Part shown: in pieces, positions 8,601-16,853 of the stretch
Layout of the letters: every line of letters begins with the position of its first letter
How positions within the stretch are numbered: position 1 is the stretch's first letter
NCBI GenBank assembly: GCA_934675625.1
Contig: CAKURH010000009.1
Span: forward strand, 1 to 54,096
Source of the DNA: an uncultured Kiritimatiellota bacterium
Lineage (GTDB): Bacteria; Verrucomicrobiota; Kiritimatiellia; RFP12; UBA1067
DNA length: 54,096 nt
Reading direction: 5' to 3'
The notes under the pieces: model-generated
What the model was told of the DNA's origin: nothing
The model's database searches: none
What the model saw: only the letters and a program-made list of their open reading frames with translations
Made by a program: the position numbers and the translations under genes

Positions 8601-10153
8601 CGGATCGGGTCGATCGGCGGGTTCGTGACCTGCGCGAAGAGCTGGTGGAAGAAGTCGAAGAGCGACCGGCGCGCGTGCGAGCGGCAGGCGAGCGCGGCGT
8701 CGTTGCCCATCGAGCCGACGGGCTCCTTGCCGTCGCGGGCCATCGGCTCCAGGATGAGTTCGAGGTCTTCGGACGTGTAGCCGAAGAGCCGCTGCTGGGC
8801 CGCGAGGTCGCTCGGGACCAGCGACGGCACGATCTCGGTGAAGAGGCCCTGGATGGCGATGCGGTTCTCCTCGACCCAGCGGCGGTAGGGGCGGCGGCGG
8901 GCGTAGCGCGTCTTGATCTCGGCGTCCTCCAGCAGCCGGTGGTTGGGCAGGTCGAGGTAGATCATCGCGCCGGGCTTGACGCGGCCGTGGCGGACGACGG
9001 CGGCGGGATCGATGTCGAGGACGCCGGTTTCGGAGGCGAGGACGAAGAGGTTGTCCCTCGTGAGCGTCCAGCGCGCGGGGCGGAGGCCGTTGCGGTCGAG
9101 CGCGGCGCCGGCGGTGATGCCGTCCGTGAAGGCGACGGCGGCCGGGCCGTCCCACGGCTCCATCAGCGCCGAGTGGTACTCGTAGAAGCCGCGCACGTCG
9201 TGGCCCATGTAGTATTTCGTGCCCCAGGCCTGCGGCATCAGCATGAGCATCGCGTGCGCCGGGTCGCGTCCTGCCGCGACGAGCAGCTCGAACATGTTGT
9301 CGAGCGAGGCCGAGTCGGACTGCCCGTCCCGGACGAGCGGCAGGATCTTCTTCAGGTCGTCGCCGAAGAGCGGCGAGGCGAGATCCTTCTCGCGGGCCTT
9401 GAGCGCGTTGAGGTTGCCCTTGAGGGTGTTGATTTCGCCGTTGTGCGCGAGCATGCGGAAGGGGTGGGCGAGCTCCCACGTCGGGAAGGTGTTCGTCGAG
9501 TAGCGCTGGTGGACGAGCGCGAGGGCCGAGACGAACGCGGGGTCGGCGAGGTCGGGGTAGAACCGCTCGACCTGCGGCGCGAGGAGAAGGCCCTTGTAGA
9601 CGACCGTGCGGGTCGAGAACGAGCAGATGTAGCCGCTCTTCAGCTGCTGCTCGATCGCGCGGCGGATGACGTAGAGGCGACGCTCCCGCGCGTTGCCGTC
9701 CGGCGCGCCCGCATGGCCCGCGAACGAGACGAACAGCTGGCGGATCTTCGGCAGGACGCGGCGCGCGATGGGGCCGACGGCCTCGGGCACGACCGGCACG
9801 TCACGCCACGCGAGCACGGTGGCCCCGTTGTCCCGCACAACGCGCTCGAACAGCGCTTCCTCGCCGACGGCGCCGAAGACCATCGCGAGGCCGTATTCGC
9901 CCTTGGGCGGCAGGTTCGGCACCCGCTGTCGGAAGAAGGCGTCGGGAATCTGCACGAGCAGGCCCGCGCCGTCGCCGGTCTCGGGGTCATTGCCGGTCGC
10001 GCCGCGGTGCATGAGGCGCTTCAGCACGGTGAGCCCGTGCGTCACGATGTCGTGCGAGGCGACGTTGTCCAGGCTCGCGACGAGCCCGACGCCGCAGGCG
10101 TCGTGTTCGAAGTGGCGGTCATACATTCCGGGTTGCCGAAGATTCTTTTCCAT
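5684..10153 (-). CDS. gltB: Glutamate synthase large subunit
   Basis: This 1489-residue protein makes glutamate from glutamine and 2-oxoglutarate. The start at 10153 has a strong site (GAAGGAG, 6 nt upstream), unlike the upstream ATG at 10189. The N-terminal amidotransferase class II domain begins with HDACGVGL. Its catalytic Cys20 becomes the N-terminus after the propeptide is removed. A central domain and an FMN-binding synthase domain follow, with the 3Fe-4S motif CVQDRRCHCDTC near residue 1100. The C-terminal beta-helix domain carries GGKVVVLGPTGVNFGAGMTGG. No GltD (NADPH-oxidising small subunit) lies in the window, so it is either encoded elsewhere or the electron donor differs. Confidence 0.96.
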   Translation of the reverse strand: MEKNLRQPGMYDRHFEHDACGVGLVASLDNVASHDIVTHGLTVLKRLMHRGATGNDPETGDGAGLLVQIPDAFFRQRVPNLPPKGEYGLAMVFGAVGEEALFERVVRDNGATVLAWRDVPVVPEAVGPIARRVLPKIRQLFVSFAGHAGAPDGNARERRLYVIRRAIEQQLKSGYICSFSTRTVVYKGLLLAPQVERFYPDLADPAFVSALALVHQRYSTNTFPTWELAHPFRMLAHNGEINTLKGNLNALKAREKDLASPLFGDDLKKILPLVRDGQSDSASLDNMFELLVAAGRDPAHAMLMLMPQAWGTKYYMGHDVRGFYEYHSALMEPWDGPAAVAFTDGITAGAALDRNGLRPARWTLTRDNLFVLASETGVLDIDPAAVVRHGRVKPGAMIYLDLPNHRLLEDAEIKTRYARRRPYRRWVEENRIAIQGLFTEIVPSLVPSDLAAQQRLFGYTSEDLELILEPMARDGKEPVGSMGNDAALACRSHARRSLFDFFHQLFAQVTNPPIDPIREELVMSLMTYIGNRGNILEETPEHARLIKLRRPVLTDDELARLSKVGDRGYPEATLSTFFSGSLEVALGDLAKRAVEVVGSGAKIVVLSDRAEAVDGTTTAKRPLPILLALAAVNRALVEAGLRSSIGLIVQSGEVREVHHFAVLLGYGATAINPYLALETVSALFPADSVKAAANYVKAVDKGLLKIMSKMGISTLRSYRAAQIFEAVGLAPEVVDRYFTGTPSRVGGLGFKEIEELVAPKETKGSAATAPSAASLLALGGQYRYRKGTEDHTWTPQTLAAFRQAVRDNDAAKFKEYSTAIDAVEQKSCTLRGLFQFRPTVAPIPLAEVEPVEAILHHFVGGAMSLGSLSPEAHEAIARAFNSIGSMSNSGEGGLNAERFDTDADCGIKQVASGRFGVTLDYLRHAKDLQIKLAQGAKPGEGGQLPAHKVNAFVAKLRHAQPGTTLISPPPHHDIYSIEDLAQLIYDLRCANPKARISVKLVSEAGVGTIAAGVAKAHADVVLISGFDGGTGAAPLTSMKHAGLPWELGLAEAQQTLVKNGLRGRVKVQVDGQLKTGRDIVIAALLGAEEFGFGTTLLVALGCVQDRRCHCDTCPVGIATQCAEKRKLFAGKPEHIVNFLRFLAEETREHLAALGLRSLDEAVGRTDLLCGPCLATAGNRADTTTRVPPFDFARLFHRETGDAPRFTPGANPYVFDSYDRHELIPAVLGEAGSVAPAAAQGPASKEGFAGRAPSRPITLARAIHNTDRTVGTELSSEVAARFGALADDSVSVAFTGIAGQSFGAFLAPGLTFTLEGEANDFVGKGLSGGIIAIKPPVHDGFAPEENVIAGNVIAYGATEGKIFLNGQAGERFGIRNSGATLVAEGVGDHGCEYMTGGKVVVLGPTGVNFGAGMTGGVAYVLDAAGDFDLRCNLASIDLTTVEAESDDEKELLALLNEHVRRTGSPLAQRLLDNWRAYRPTFVKVVPTRES

Positions 10154-10224
10154 GATAGTCTCCTTCGGGGGTGTGTTTGCAAAGGTCATGCCATGGAAGC
10201 GGCGGCGCGTGGACGGGGGCGGGC

Positions 10225-10241
10225 ATTACATTTTGTGTAAT
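10225..10241. promoter_or_regulatory. Palindrome upstream of gltB, candidate operator
   Basis: ATTACATTTTGTGTAAT has 6-bp inverted arms (ATTACA/TGTAAT) with a 5-bp spacer. It lies 72 bp upstream of the gltB start and 69 bp upstream of the next plus-strand -10 box. On the minus strand it also contains TGTAAT, a possible -10 box for gltB. The binding protein is unknown. Confidence 0.35.
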
Positions 10242-10309
10242 TTGCTCTGCGGGGCTTTACAAAGGTGCGGAACACGTGGCGTTTGCACGCGCGCGCGAAA
10301 AAAATCTGC

Positions 10310-10315
10310 TATACT
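10310..10315 (+). promoter_or_regulatory. Extended -10 promoter of the CE15 esterase operon
   Basis: CTGCTATACT is a TGnTATACT extended -10. The predicted start of transcription coincides with a TTG codon that opens an 11-codon mini-ORF. Confidence 0.75.
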
Positions 10316-10323
10316 ATCCGTCA

Positions 10324-10359
10324 TTGAACAAGAAAGTCGAGAAAGGGAATTCACGATGA
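10324..10359 (+). CDS. Mini-ORF MNKKVEKGNSR ahead of the esterase
   Basis: A TTG codon 8 nt after the -10 box opens an 11-codon frame. Its TGA overlaps the ATG of the esterase gene (ATGA at 10356-10359). The arrangement fits a leaderless leader peptide whose translation could hand ribosomes to the esterase start. The GAAAGGGA ribosome binding site of the esterase lies inside it. It could also be chance, but the same layout recurs at 16271 and 41659. Confidence 0.35.
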   Translation: MNKKVEKGNSR

Positions 10360-11732
10360 GCAGCAGGAGTGCCGTAGGCTTGGCGTTGGCGTGCGTGGCG
10401 TCGTCCGTGTTTGCGGCGGAGCCGAAGGAGGGCGAGACGGTGTGGGCGCAGGATCGCGCGGTCTACGTCCACCACCCCAACTACGACGCGGCGAAAATCC
10501 CGCCGTACACGCTGGAGGATCCGCTGGCGTTCATCGACGGGCGCAGGGTCACGCAGGCGAACTGGCCGGAACGCCGCCGGGAGATCCTCGGACTCTTCGC
10601 AAAGGAAATGTACGGCGCCGAGCCGCCCGCGCCGGAGGCCGTCGTCACGGAGCTTGTCGACGAGAAGGTCGGCGCGGTTGCGGGCTTCGCGATCCGCCGT
10701 CAGTATCGCATGTGGTTCAAGGCCGACAAGTCGGGGCCCTGCCTCAACTGGATCGTCTGGCTGCCCCGCTACGCGAAGAAGCCCGTGCCGGTCGTCTCGT
10801 TCCTCAACTATCGCGGCAACCACGAGCTCGTGCCGGACGCGGACATTCCGCTCATGACGGCGTGGAGCCGCAACGGCGCGTTTGTCGCCGACCACCGCGT
10901 GCGCGAGACGACGCGCGGTCAGCAGCAGGATCCGGATTCTGCGACCGTCTTCCCGATTGGCACGATTCTCGCGCGCGGCTACGCGGTGATGAGCGCGTGC
11001 TACTGCGAGGTCTCGCCCGATCCCGACCGCGCGGAGCCGGAGGCGAAGTTCCGCCAGAACCCGTTCGCCTACACCGGCGTCTTTGCGCTGTGGGGGCCGC
11101 GCGACCCGGCGCGGACGGACAACGTGACAGCCATTGGCGCGTGGAGTTGGGCGCTGTCGCGCGGCCTTGACCTCGCCGAACGGATTCCCGAAATCGACGC
11201 CAAAAAGGCCATCGTGACGGGCTGTTCGCGCCTCGGCAAGGCCGCGCTCCTCGCGGCGGCGCGCGACGAGCGGTTTGCGGTGTGCGTGCCGAACCAGACG
11301 GGCGGCGGCGGCGTGCCGCTCGCGAAGCGCGACTTCGGCGAGAACGTCTCGACGGCGAACCGCTCCTTCACCCACTGGTACTGCACGGCCTACGCGAAGT
11401 ACGCGAAGGAGCCGCACAAGACGTTGACGTTCGACCAGCACCTCCTCGTCGCCTGCGTCGCGCCGCGCGCGCTGTTGGTCGAGGGTTTTTGCGAACCGTG
11501 GTTCGACACCGAGGGTGAGTTCCTGTCGGTGCAGGCGGCGAGCCCCGTCTGGGAGCTGCTGTGCGGGGCGGGCGCGGGTCTGCCGAAGGTCGCGTGGCCG
11601 AAGCCCTATGACACGTCGGCGGTTGGCGCGCGCCTCGGCTACGTCCGCCGCACGGAGCGGCACGGCATCTCGGCGCAGGACTGGGCATGGACGCTCGATT
11701 TCGCTGACCGGGTTTTCGCGGACGCGCGGTAA
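10356..11732 (+). CDS. Secreted CE15-like glucuronoyl esterase
   Basis: The 458-residue protein has a signal peptide (MSSRSAVGLALACVASSVFAA) and an alpha/beta-hydrolase domain. The CE15 signature GCSRLGKAAL contains nucleophile Ser291. CE15 enzymes cut esters of 4-O-methyl-glucuronic acid, for example between lignin and xylan. A late His in TERHGIS is a likely catalytic base. The PQESG segment that usually carries the catalytic Glu reads PNQTG here, so the acid may come from another loop, such as EGFCEPWFD. Substrate may therefore differ from the type enzymes. It is first in a tight operon with dus and an OppD-like ATPase. Longer in-frame starts upstream lie before the promoter and are rejected. 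Confidence 0.85.
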   Translation: MSSRSAVGLALACVASSVFAAEPKEGETVWAQDRAVYVHHPNYDAAKIPPYTLEDPLAFIDGRRVTQANWPERRREILGLFAKEMYGAEPPAPEAVVTELVDEKVGAVAGFAIRRQYRMWFKADKSGPCLNWIVWLPRYAKKPVPVVSFLNYRGNHELVPDADIPLMTAWSRNGAFVADHRVRETTRGQQQDPDSATVFPIGTILARGYAVMSACYCEVSPDPDRAEPEAKFRQNPFAYTGVFALWGPRDPARTDNVTAIGAWSWALSRGLDLAERIPEIDAKKAIVTGCSRLGKAALLAAARDERFAVCVPNQTGGGGVPLAKRDFGENVSTANRSFTHWYCTAYAKYAKEPHKTLTFDQHLLVACVAPRALLVEGFCEPWFDTEGEFLSVQAASPVWELLCGAGAGLPKVAWPKPYDTSAVGARLGYVRRTERHGISAQDWAWTLDFADRVFADAR

Positions 11733-11753
11733 GCGCCGGAGGGGAACGGGACG

Positions 11754-12758
11754 ATGCGATATGTCTTGGCACCGCTGGCGGGCTTCACGGACGCGCCGTT
11801 TCGGCGGCTCTGCTGCGAGGGCGGGGCGGATCTCACGTACACCGAGATGGTGTCCGCCGCCGGCCTCGCGCACGGCTCGTCCCCGACGCGGCACCTGATG
11901 GAGACGATGCCGGGCGAGGGCCCCGTCGCCTGTCAGGTCTTCGGCGCGAACGAGTCGGATCTCGCCCACGCCGCGCGCGCGATTGAGGCGGTGAAGGATC
12001 GGTTTGTCGAACTCAACCTGAACGCGGGCTGTCCAATGGCGAAGGTCACGCACGGCGGGGCGGGCGCGAAACTTGTTGAAGACCCGGCGCGCGTCTACCG
12101 CCTCCTGACGGCGATGTGCGAGAACACGTCGTTGCCCGTCACGCTCAAGACGCGCCTCGGCCCGAACCCGCAGCGGACGACCGTCTTTGAGTTGCTGGAC
12201 GCGGCGGAGCAGGCGGGGGCGCGCGGCTTCATTCTTCACGCGCGCTACACGTCGCAGCTGCACGGCGGGTTGGTGCACCTCGACACGCTTGCGGAGGTCG
12301 TGCGCCGCGCGCACATCCCCGTGACGGGCAACGGATCCGTGACGGACGCGCCGACGGCGGCGGCACTGGCGGCGACAGGCGTCGCGGCGCTCATGATCGG
12401 GCGCGCCGCGCTCGCGAACCCCGCGATTTTCCGCACGCTGAAAGAGGCGGAGAACGGACAGGAGGGGCTTGGAGGACAAGAGGCCGGCGCGTCTTTAATG
12501 GACGTGAGATTTCGGGCGTTTCAAGACCATCTCGCGTATCTTCTCGCCTTTCGCGAACAGCTGGCGGCGCGCTTCCCCGACGACCACATTCCGTCGGCCG
12601 ACGGCTTTGCGTCCGTGAAGATGCACACGCACCTGTTCCGCTACTTCGCAGGGCGTCCCGGCGCTGCGGCGCTGCGCGCACGGCTCAATTCGGTGCGGAC
12701 GCTCGCGGAGATCCGCGCAATCGCGGCCGCTTTCCAAGGCGCTCACGCGGACGGGTGA
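11754..12758 (+). CDS. tRNA-dihydrouridine synthase
   Basis: This 334-residue FMN enzyme reduces specific uridines in the tRNA D-loop. The barrel begins with LAPLAGFTDAPFR. The active-site motif LNAGCPMAKV contains the proton-donating Cys93, and HARYTSQLHGG and NGSVTDA match later family motifs that bind FMN and RNA. The ATG follows GGAGGGGAAC, and the gene lies 21 bp after the esterase. A DusA/B/C subtype is not assigned. Pairing a tRNA-modification enzyme with an exported esterase is unusual and may only reflect compact packing. Confidence 0.88.
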   Translation: MRYVLAPLAGFTDAPFRRLCCEGGADLTYTEMVSAAGLAHGSSPTRHLMETMPGEGPVACQVFGANESDLAHAARAIEAVKDRFVELNLNAGCPMAKVTHGGAGAKLVEDPARVYRLLTAMCENTSLPVTLKTRLGPNPQRTTVFELLDAAEQAGARGFILHARYTSQLHGGLVHLDTLAEVVRRAHIPVTGNGSVTDAPTAAALAATGVAALMIGRAALANPAIFRTLKEAENGQEGLGGQEAGASLMDVRFRAFQDHLAYLLAFREQLAARFPDDHIPSADGFASVKMHTHLFRYFAGRPGAAALRARLNSVRTLAEIRAIAAAFQGAHADG

Positions 12759-12764
12759 CGACGA

Positions 12765-13643
12765 ATGGACACGAACACGCAACAGAAGACGCGACTTGCC
12801 GTCGAGAACCTGCGCATCGCCTTTCGGCTGGGCGGGCGGCTCTCCGTCCCCGTGCGCGGCGTTTCGTTCGAGGTTCCCGCAAACGCGCGCGTCGCCCTCG
12901 TCGGCGAGTCGGGCTGCGGCAAGTCGCTGACGGCCCTCGCCTTGGGCGGGCTCGTCGACCGCGCGGAGATTTCGGGACGCATCGTCGGCTCGGCTCGCCT
13001 CGCTTACGTCTTCCAGAACCCGATGCAGAGCCTCGACCCGGTGATGCGGATCGGTCGCCAGATCGAGGAAGCCCGGCCGAAGGGCCGCACAGGCGACGGA
13101 ATCGAAGGCCTCCTTGCCGCCGTCGGCTTGCCGCCCGGAACGGCGCGCAAGTATCCCTGCGAGCTGTCGGGCGGGCAGCAGCAGCGCGTGATGATTGCGA
13201 TGGCCTTGGCGCAGGAGCCGGATCTGCTGATTGCGGACGAGCCGACGACGGCCCTCGACGTGACAACGCAGCGCGACGTCCTCGACCTGATCGCGCGCGT
13301 CGCGGACGAACGGAAGATGTCCGTTCTCCTGATTACGCACAACTTGGGACTCGTCGCGCGCTATGCGTCGTTCGTGCACGTGATGTATGCGGGCGAGATC
13401 GTCGAACGGGGGCCTGTCCCCACGGTTCTGGCGCATCCGCGCCATCCCTACACGCAGGGGCTTTTGGCGGCCGTGCCGCGCCTCGACGCGCCGAAGGACG
13501 CGCCGCTCGCCGACATTCCGGGGACAGTCCCCCCGCCGTGGGCGTGGCCGACGGGTTGCGCGTTCCATCCGCGTTGTCCGCGCGCCCGTCCCGACTGCGC
13601 GTCGCCCGCCTACGTCCCGTGTGTTCGTCTGGCGGCACCGTGA
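12765..13643 (+). CDS. Oligopeptide-type ABC transporter ATP-binding protein (OppD/DppD-like)
   Basis: The 292-residue protein carries Walker A GESGCGKS (residues 47-54), the signature LSGGQ (134-138) and Walker B LLIADEP (154-160). It ends with the oligo_HPY region (CAFHPRCP, with further cysteines) typical of OppD/DppD. It would drive import of peptides or, in some relatives, oligosaccharides. It starts 6 bp after the dus stop. No permease, binding protein or OppF partner is adjacent, so it is an orphan subunit. Function beyond ATP-driven import is not determined. Confidence 0.88.
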   Translation: MDTNTQQKTRLAVENLRIAFRLGGRLSVPVRGVSFEVPANARVALVGESGCGKSLTALALGGLVDRAEISGRIVGSARLAYVFQNPMQSLDPVMRIGRQIEEARPKGRTGDGIEGLLAAVGLPPGTARKYPCELSGGQQQRVMIAMALAQEPDLLIADEPTTALDVTTQRDVLDLIARVADERKMSVLLITHNLGLVARYASFVHVMYAGEIVERGPVPTVLAHPRHPYTQGLLAAVPRLDAPKDAPLADIPGTVPPPWAWPTGCAFHPRCPRARPDCASPAYVPCVRLAAP

Positions 13644-13665
13644 AGAAGCGTCCACGGTTTTTTGC

Positions 13666-13671
13666 TATAAT
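13666..13671 (+). promoter_or_regulatory. Extended -10 promoter of the MFS/XylR operon
   Basis: TTTTTTGCTATAAT is followed by 7 nt and then the ATG at 13679, predicting a leaderless mRNA. It lies in the short gap after the ABC gene. Confidence 0.8.
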
Positions 13672-13678
13672 CCCATTC

Positions 13679-14818
13679 ATGCTAAGGAATGGACAGATCA
13701 GGGACACGGTGCTCGCCATCGGGCTGGCGTATGCCGTGATGGCGTTGCCGGACGCCTTGGGTGCCCTGTCGGCGAAGCTGGGGCTGGGTGGTGTTTCGTC
13801 GTCCCTGTTCTTCCTGTGGTTTGCGGTGTTGCCCGTGCCGGTCGGCGCGCTTTGCGTGCGGTTTGGTGCGGCGCGTCTCGTGCGCGCGTCGCTTCTGCTG
13901 GCGGTTGTCGCCTGCGTGGCGTTGGCGACGGGGGTGCTGTTCACGGGCGTTGCCTGCTGCGGGTTTGCGCTGGCGGGGTTGGCGAATGTCGTCCTGCAGG
14001 TCGCCGCGCCGGTCTGGGTGGCGGAACAGGTGCCCGTCCGCCGCGTGGCGGGCCTCTTGACGGGTGGCCTGTTCGTGAAGACGCTGATGGCCGTCGCGTT
14101 TCCGTTCGTCGTGGCGGCGGCTGCGGGCGTCGGCTGTTGGCCGCTGGCGCTTCTGCCGTTTGCCGCGCTGGCGGGTCTGGGCGTCTGCCGGATGACGCGG
14201 ACGGCGCGTCCGCCGCAGCCCGTCGCCGGAGGTCGGCAGTCGGCGGAACGTGCGCTGGGACGTGTCGTGCGCGACCCGGTTGCCGTTGCGGCGGCGGTGG
14301 CGTTCGCCGTGGCGATCGTCGCGGACGTCCTGTTCAACCTGTCGGTGCCGGAACTGGTCGCGCGGCGGTTCGGGCGGGGCGACGCGACGGCGGCCGTTGC
14401 GTATGCCGTCCTGTTCGGCGTCAAGCTGCCGGTCACGCTGCTGGGCTCGTGGCTCTTCGCACGGCGGCCGGCGCACCGGACGTTTGCGCCGGTCCTGCTC
14501 GTCGCGCTCGTCGGCGCCGCCGAAATGGCCGTCGTCGGCGGGTTCGTCCCGTTCCTCTTCGGCGTGGCCCTGTTCGCGGCCGGATTCGCGAACGTCTACG
14601 GACAGGTCTTCGGCGCGGTGGCGCTGCGGCATCCGCAGGAGATGCCGGCCGTCGCGTCGCTTCTGGTCATGGCCGTCTCGGCGGGCGCGGTCGCCTCGCC
14701 GCTGGGGGCGTGGGCGCGGACGTTCGGCGGACGCGCGCCGGAGGTCGCGGTGCTGGCGCTGGTCGCGCTGCTGATGCCGCTCGCGGCTTTTGTCACTTTC
14801 AGCCGGAGCAAGCCATGA
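13679..14818 (+). CDS. MFS-type transporter
   Basis: The 379-residue protein is almost entirely hydrophobic, with about 12 membrane segments. A loop (RMTRTARPPQPVAGGRQSAER) separates the two six-helix halves. The layout matches the major facilitator superfamily, close to sugar/proton symporters, but no substrate motif is decisive. The start follows a perfect leaderless promoter. Its stop overlaps the start of the regulator gene (ATGA). That coupling suggests the transporter and regulator serve one substrate, plausibly a sugar released by nearby secreted enzymes. Confidence 0.8.
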   Translation: MLRNGQIRDTVLAIGLAYAVMALPDALGALSAKLGLGGVSSSLFFLWFAVLPVPVGALCVRFGAARLVRASLLLAVVACVALATGVLFTGVACCGFALAGLANVVLQVAAPVWVAEQVPVRRVAGLLTGGLFVKTLMAVAFPFVVAAAAGVGCWPLALLPFAALAGLGVCRMTRTARPPQPVAGGRQSAERALGRVVRDPVAVAAAVAFAVAIVADVLFNLSVPELVARRFGRGDATAAVAYAVLFGVKLPVTLLGSWLFARRPAHRTFAPVLLVALVGAAEMAVVGGFVPFLFGVALFAAGFANVYGQVFGAVALRHPQEMPAVASLLVMAVSAGAVASPLGAWARTFGGRAPEVAVLALVALLMPLAAFVTFSRSKP

Positions 14819-15969
14819 GCAACGTCATCCTCTTCTTCGTCTACTCGAACAAGTACATCTGCGCGAACCGCATCGCCGGGGCGCGGCGCTATGCCGAACG
14901 GCGCGGCTGGGACGTGCAGGTCATCGAGCGCAACGACGCGCGGCTCGACGTCGCGGCGATCATCGGCCTCTGGAAGCCGCTCGGCATCATCGCGGAGTGC
15001 GCGGGCGGCGTGCCGGAGCTCTCGCGCCAGACGGTCGGGAAGATTCCGCTCGTGTACCTGGACGAGGATCCGCACGGCGAGAAGGGGCGTGCGCTCTACG
15101 TCAACGCGAACAACGCGCAGGTCGGCGAAGTCGCCGCGAAGGAGCTTCTGCTGCTCGACCGGCCGCATTACGCCTTCGTGGGTTGGCGCGAGCCGCGCTT
15201 CTGGAGCGAGATCCGGCGTCAGTCATTCGAGGCGACCGTCCGTCTGCACGGCAAGGACTGCGCCGTCTTCGCCTGTCCGCCGACCGTCTCGGCGGCGCGG
15301 CGGCGAAAGGCGCTCGGCGCGTGGCTTCGGGCGCTGCCGAAGCCGTGCGGGCTCTTCGCCGTGCACGACCCGGTGGCCGAGGAGGTGCTGCAGCAGGCGG
15401 CGGTCTTGGGCATTTCCGTCCCGGACGAGCTGGCGGTAATCGGCGTCGACGACGATCCGATCATCTGCGAGCGGACGTCGCCGCCGCTGACGTCGATCGG
15501 CCTCGACTTCGAGCGCGGCGGCTACTTGTGCGCACAGCTGCTCGACGAGCGGATCCGCAATCCGAAGACGAACGACGTCCGCCTCGTGTTCGGCGTGACG
15601 TCCGTGACGCGGCGGCTGTCGACACGGCGGTTCCGGCAGAGCGACCGGCGCGTCTCGAAGGCCGTCGCCTACATCCGGCGCACGGCGTGCGAGGGCGCGA
15701 CGGTGCCGATGGTCGCGGCGGTCATGGGGCTGCGGCGGCGCATGGCGGAGGTCGTCTTCCGCCGCGAGACGGGCCATTCGATCCACGACGAGATTCTGGA
15801 CGTGCGGCTGGAGCAGGCCGCGAACCTGCTGCGCAATCCGCGCCAGCAGATCACGCCCATCGCCCAGCTGTGCGGCTGGAAGTCGTCCGCCGCGCTCCGC
15901 GCCGCGTTCAAGGCGCGCTACGGCAAGTCCCTGCGCGCCGTCCGCGCCGAGGCCGTGGGCGGGGCGTGA
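14815..15969 (+). CDS. XylR-type AraC-family transcriptional regulator
   Basis: The 384-residue protein has an N-terminal LacI/periplasmic-binding-like domain (residues 1-270; AVIGVDDDPIICERTSPPLTSI) and a C-terminal AraC-type double helix-turn-helix (ITPIAQLCGWKSSAALRAAF, then FKARYGKSLRAVR). This is the layout of E. coli XylR, which binds a sugar and activates catabolic genes. It overlaps the MFS gene by 4 nt, with CGGAGC as ribosome binding site. Likely targets are the esterase and glycosidase genes nearby, but no operator is proven. A decayed copy of its 3' end occurs at 30078. Confidence 0.88.
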   Translation: MSNVILFFVYSNKYICANRIAGARRYAERRGWDVQVIERNDARLDVAAIIGLWKPLGIIAECAGGVPELSRQTVGKIPLVYLDEDPHGEKGRALYVNANNAQVGEVAAKELLLLDRPHYAFVGWREPRFWSEIRRQSFEATVRLHGKDCAVFACPPTVSAARRRKALGAWLRALPKPCGLFAVHDPVAEEVLQQAAVLGISVPDELAVIGVDDDPIICERTSPPLTSIGLDFERGGYLCAQLLDERIRNPKTNDVRLVFGVTSVTRRLSTRRFRQSDRRVSKAVAYIRRTACEGATVPMVAAVMGLRRRMAEVVFRRETGHSIHDEILDVRLEQAANLLRNPRQQITPIAQLCGWKSSAALRAAFKARYGKSLRAVRAEAVGGA

Positions 15970-15986
15970 TAGGCCGGCACAGTTTC

Positions 15987-16268
15987 CTACGCGAAAGCGA
16001 GTTCTCGTTTTGATGGAACGTTGAACGTAGGACGGGAACCGGCGCCGAACGAGACGCTGACCAACACGCGGCGATGTGTCGGAAGGCTTGCGGCCTTGCG
16101 GGCGAACGATGCTCTTGTCATCAGGTTTTCGACGAGTTCCTGCGCAGCATAGCGAGACAGGATTGCATCATGTTCGGCTCGAAAAGTAGGATCGGCCATC
16201 GCGGCATCGAGGCGTGATTCCGTCTCGCGCATACTGGCTTCCATTTCCTTTGTCATTTTGAGTTTCAT
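15987..16268 (-). CDS. Small protein, antitoxin-like N-terminus
   Basis: The 93-residue protein is not firmly recognised. Its middle (MADPTFRAEHDAIL) resembles the start of XRE/HigA-type antitoxins, but the helix-turn-helix that should follow is not visible. It may be a degenerate or shortened antitoxin. No toxin gene is adjacent. It begins 2 nt after the stop of a 12-codon mini-ORF that itself starts at the promoter. The upstream extension of the frame is out of register with the predicted transcript, so the ATG at 16268 is chosen. Confidence 0.5.
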   Translation of the reverse strand: MKLKMTKEMEASMRETESRLDAAMADPTFRAEHDAILSRYAAQELVENLMTRASFARKAASLPTHRRVLVSVSFGAGSRPTFNVPSKRELAFA

Positions 16269-16270
16269 GC

Positions 16271-16310
16271 CTATTCCCCCCAAGAGCCCTTTATCCGCTT
16301 TCCCTTCATG
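16271..16310 (-). CDS. Mini-ORF MKGKRIKGSWGE
   Basis: The ATG at 16310 stands 6 nt after a perfect extended -10 box, so it should start a leaderless message. The 12-codon frame ends in TAG, 2 nt before the ATG of the 93-residue protein. This fits translational coupling, as at 10324 and 41659. Confidence 0.35.
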
Positions 16311-16316
16311 CCGCGT

Positions 16317-16322
16317 ATTATA
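16317..16322 (-). promoter_or_regulatory. Extended -10 promoter of the small minus-strand gene
   Basis: On the minus strand the sequence reads AATTTTGCTATAAT, then 6 nt to an ATG. It is the same class as the other promoters here. Confidence 0.75.
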
Positions 16323-16378
16323 GCAAAATTTCGCAGCACGGAGTTCTGTGTGTGATTCGAGACAGTTTTCTTTCGCGG

Positions 16379-16447
16379 ATACTGCGCAAAACAGGCGAAG
16401 ATTTTTGCGTGATATTTGCACTCTACGGGCGGCGAATATGCTATAAT
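16379..16447 (+). promoter_or_regulatory. Promoter module, copy 1 of a duplicated pair
   Basis: ACTGCGCAAAACAGGCGAAG, then ATTTTTGCG, GATATTTGCACTCT, CGGGCGGC and ATATGCTATAAT (TATAAT at 16442-16447). Over the 60 bp 16381-16440 only about 6 positions differ from 31561-31620. The inverted arms GCGCAA/TTGCGC, perfect in copy 2, have one mismatch here and could be an operator. An ATG (16458) follows the -10 by 10 nt and a 34-G tract follows at 16605. Confidence 0.75.
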
Positions 16448-16457
16448 ACCCGCACTT

Positions 16458-16673
<216 letters not shown>

Positions 16674-16853
16674 ATCTTCTGGCGTCCGTTTTAGGGGGCA
16701 TTGATGCGATGTTCAGAGACGTCGCACAGGTCTTCTTCTGTCCCGAATCGGGAAGGGCAATGACGAGTTGCGCCCGCTGGGTCTGTTCATTTTCAGCAAG
16801 GGAAACCTTTGCATAACGAAGTGCACATCAACAGACAAGAAAGGAACAAATCC

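Noticed and set aside
9693..10355. A longer N-terminus for the CE15 esterase
   Set aside because: It lies upstream of the promoter and antisense to gltB. The ATG at 10356 has a ribosome binding site and starts a clean signal peptide.
13417..13535. GGGG...CCCC elements in the OppD-like gene as mobile hairpins
   Set aside because: They encode conserved residues of the family (IPGTVPPPW and GPV), so they are ordinary coding sequence.
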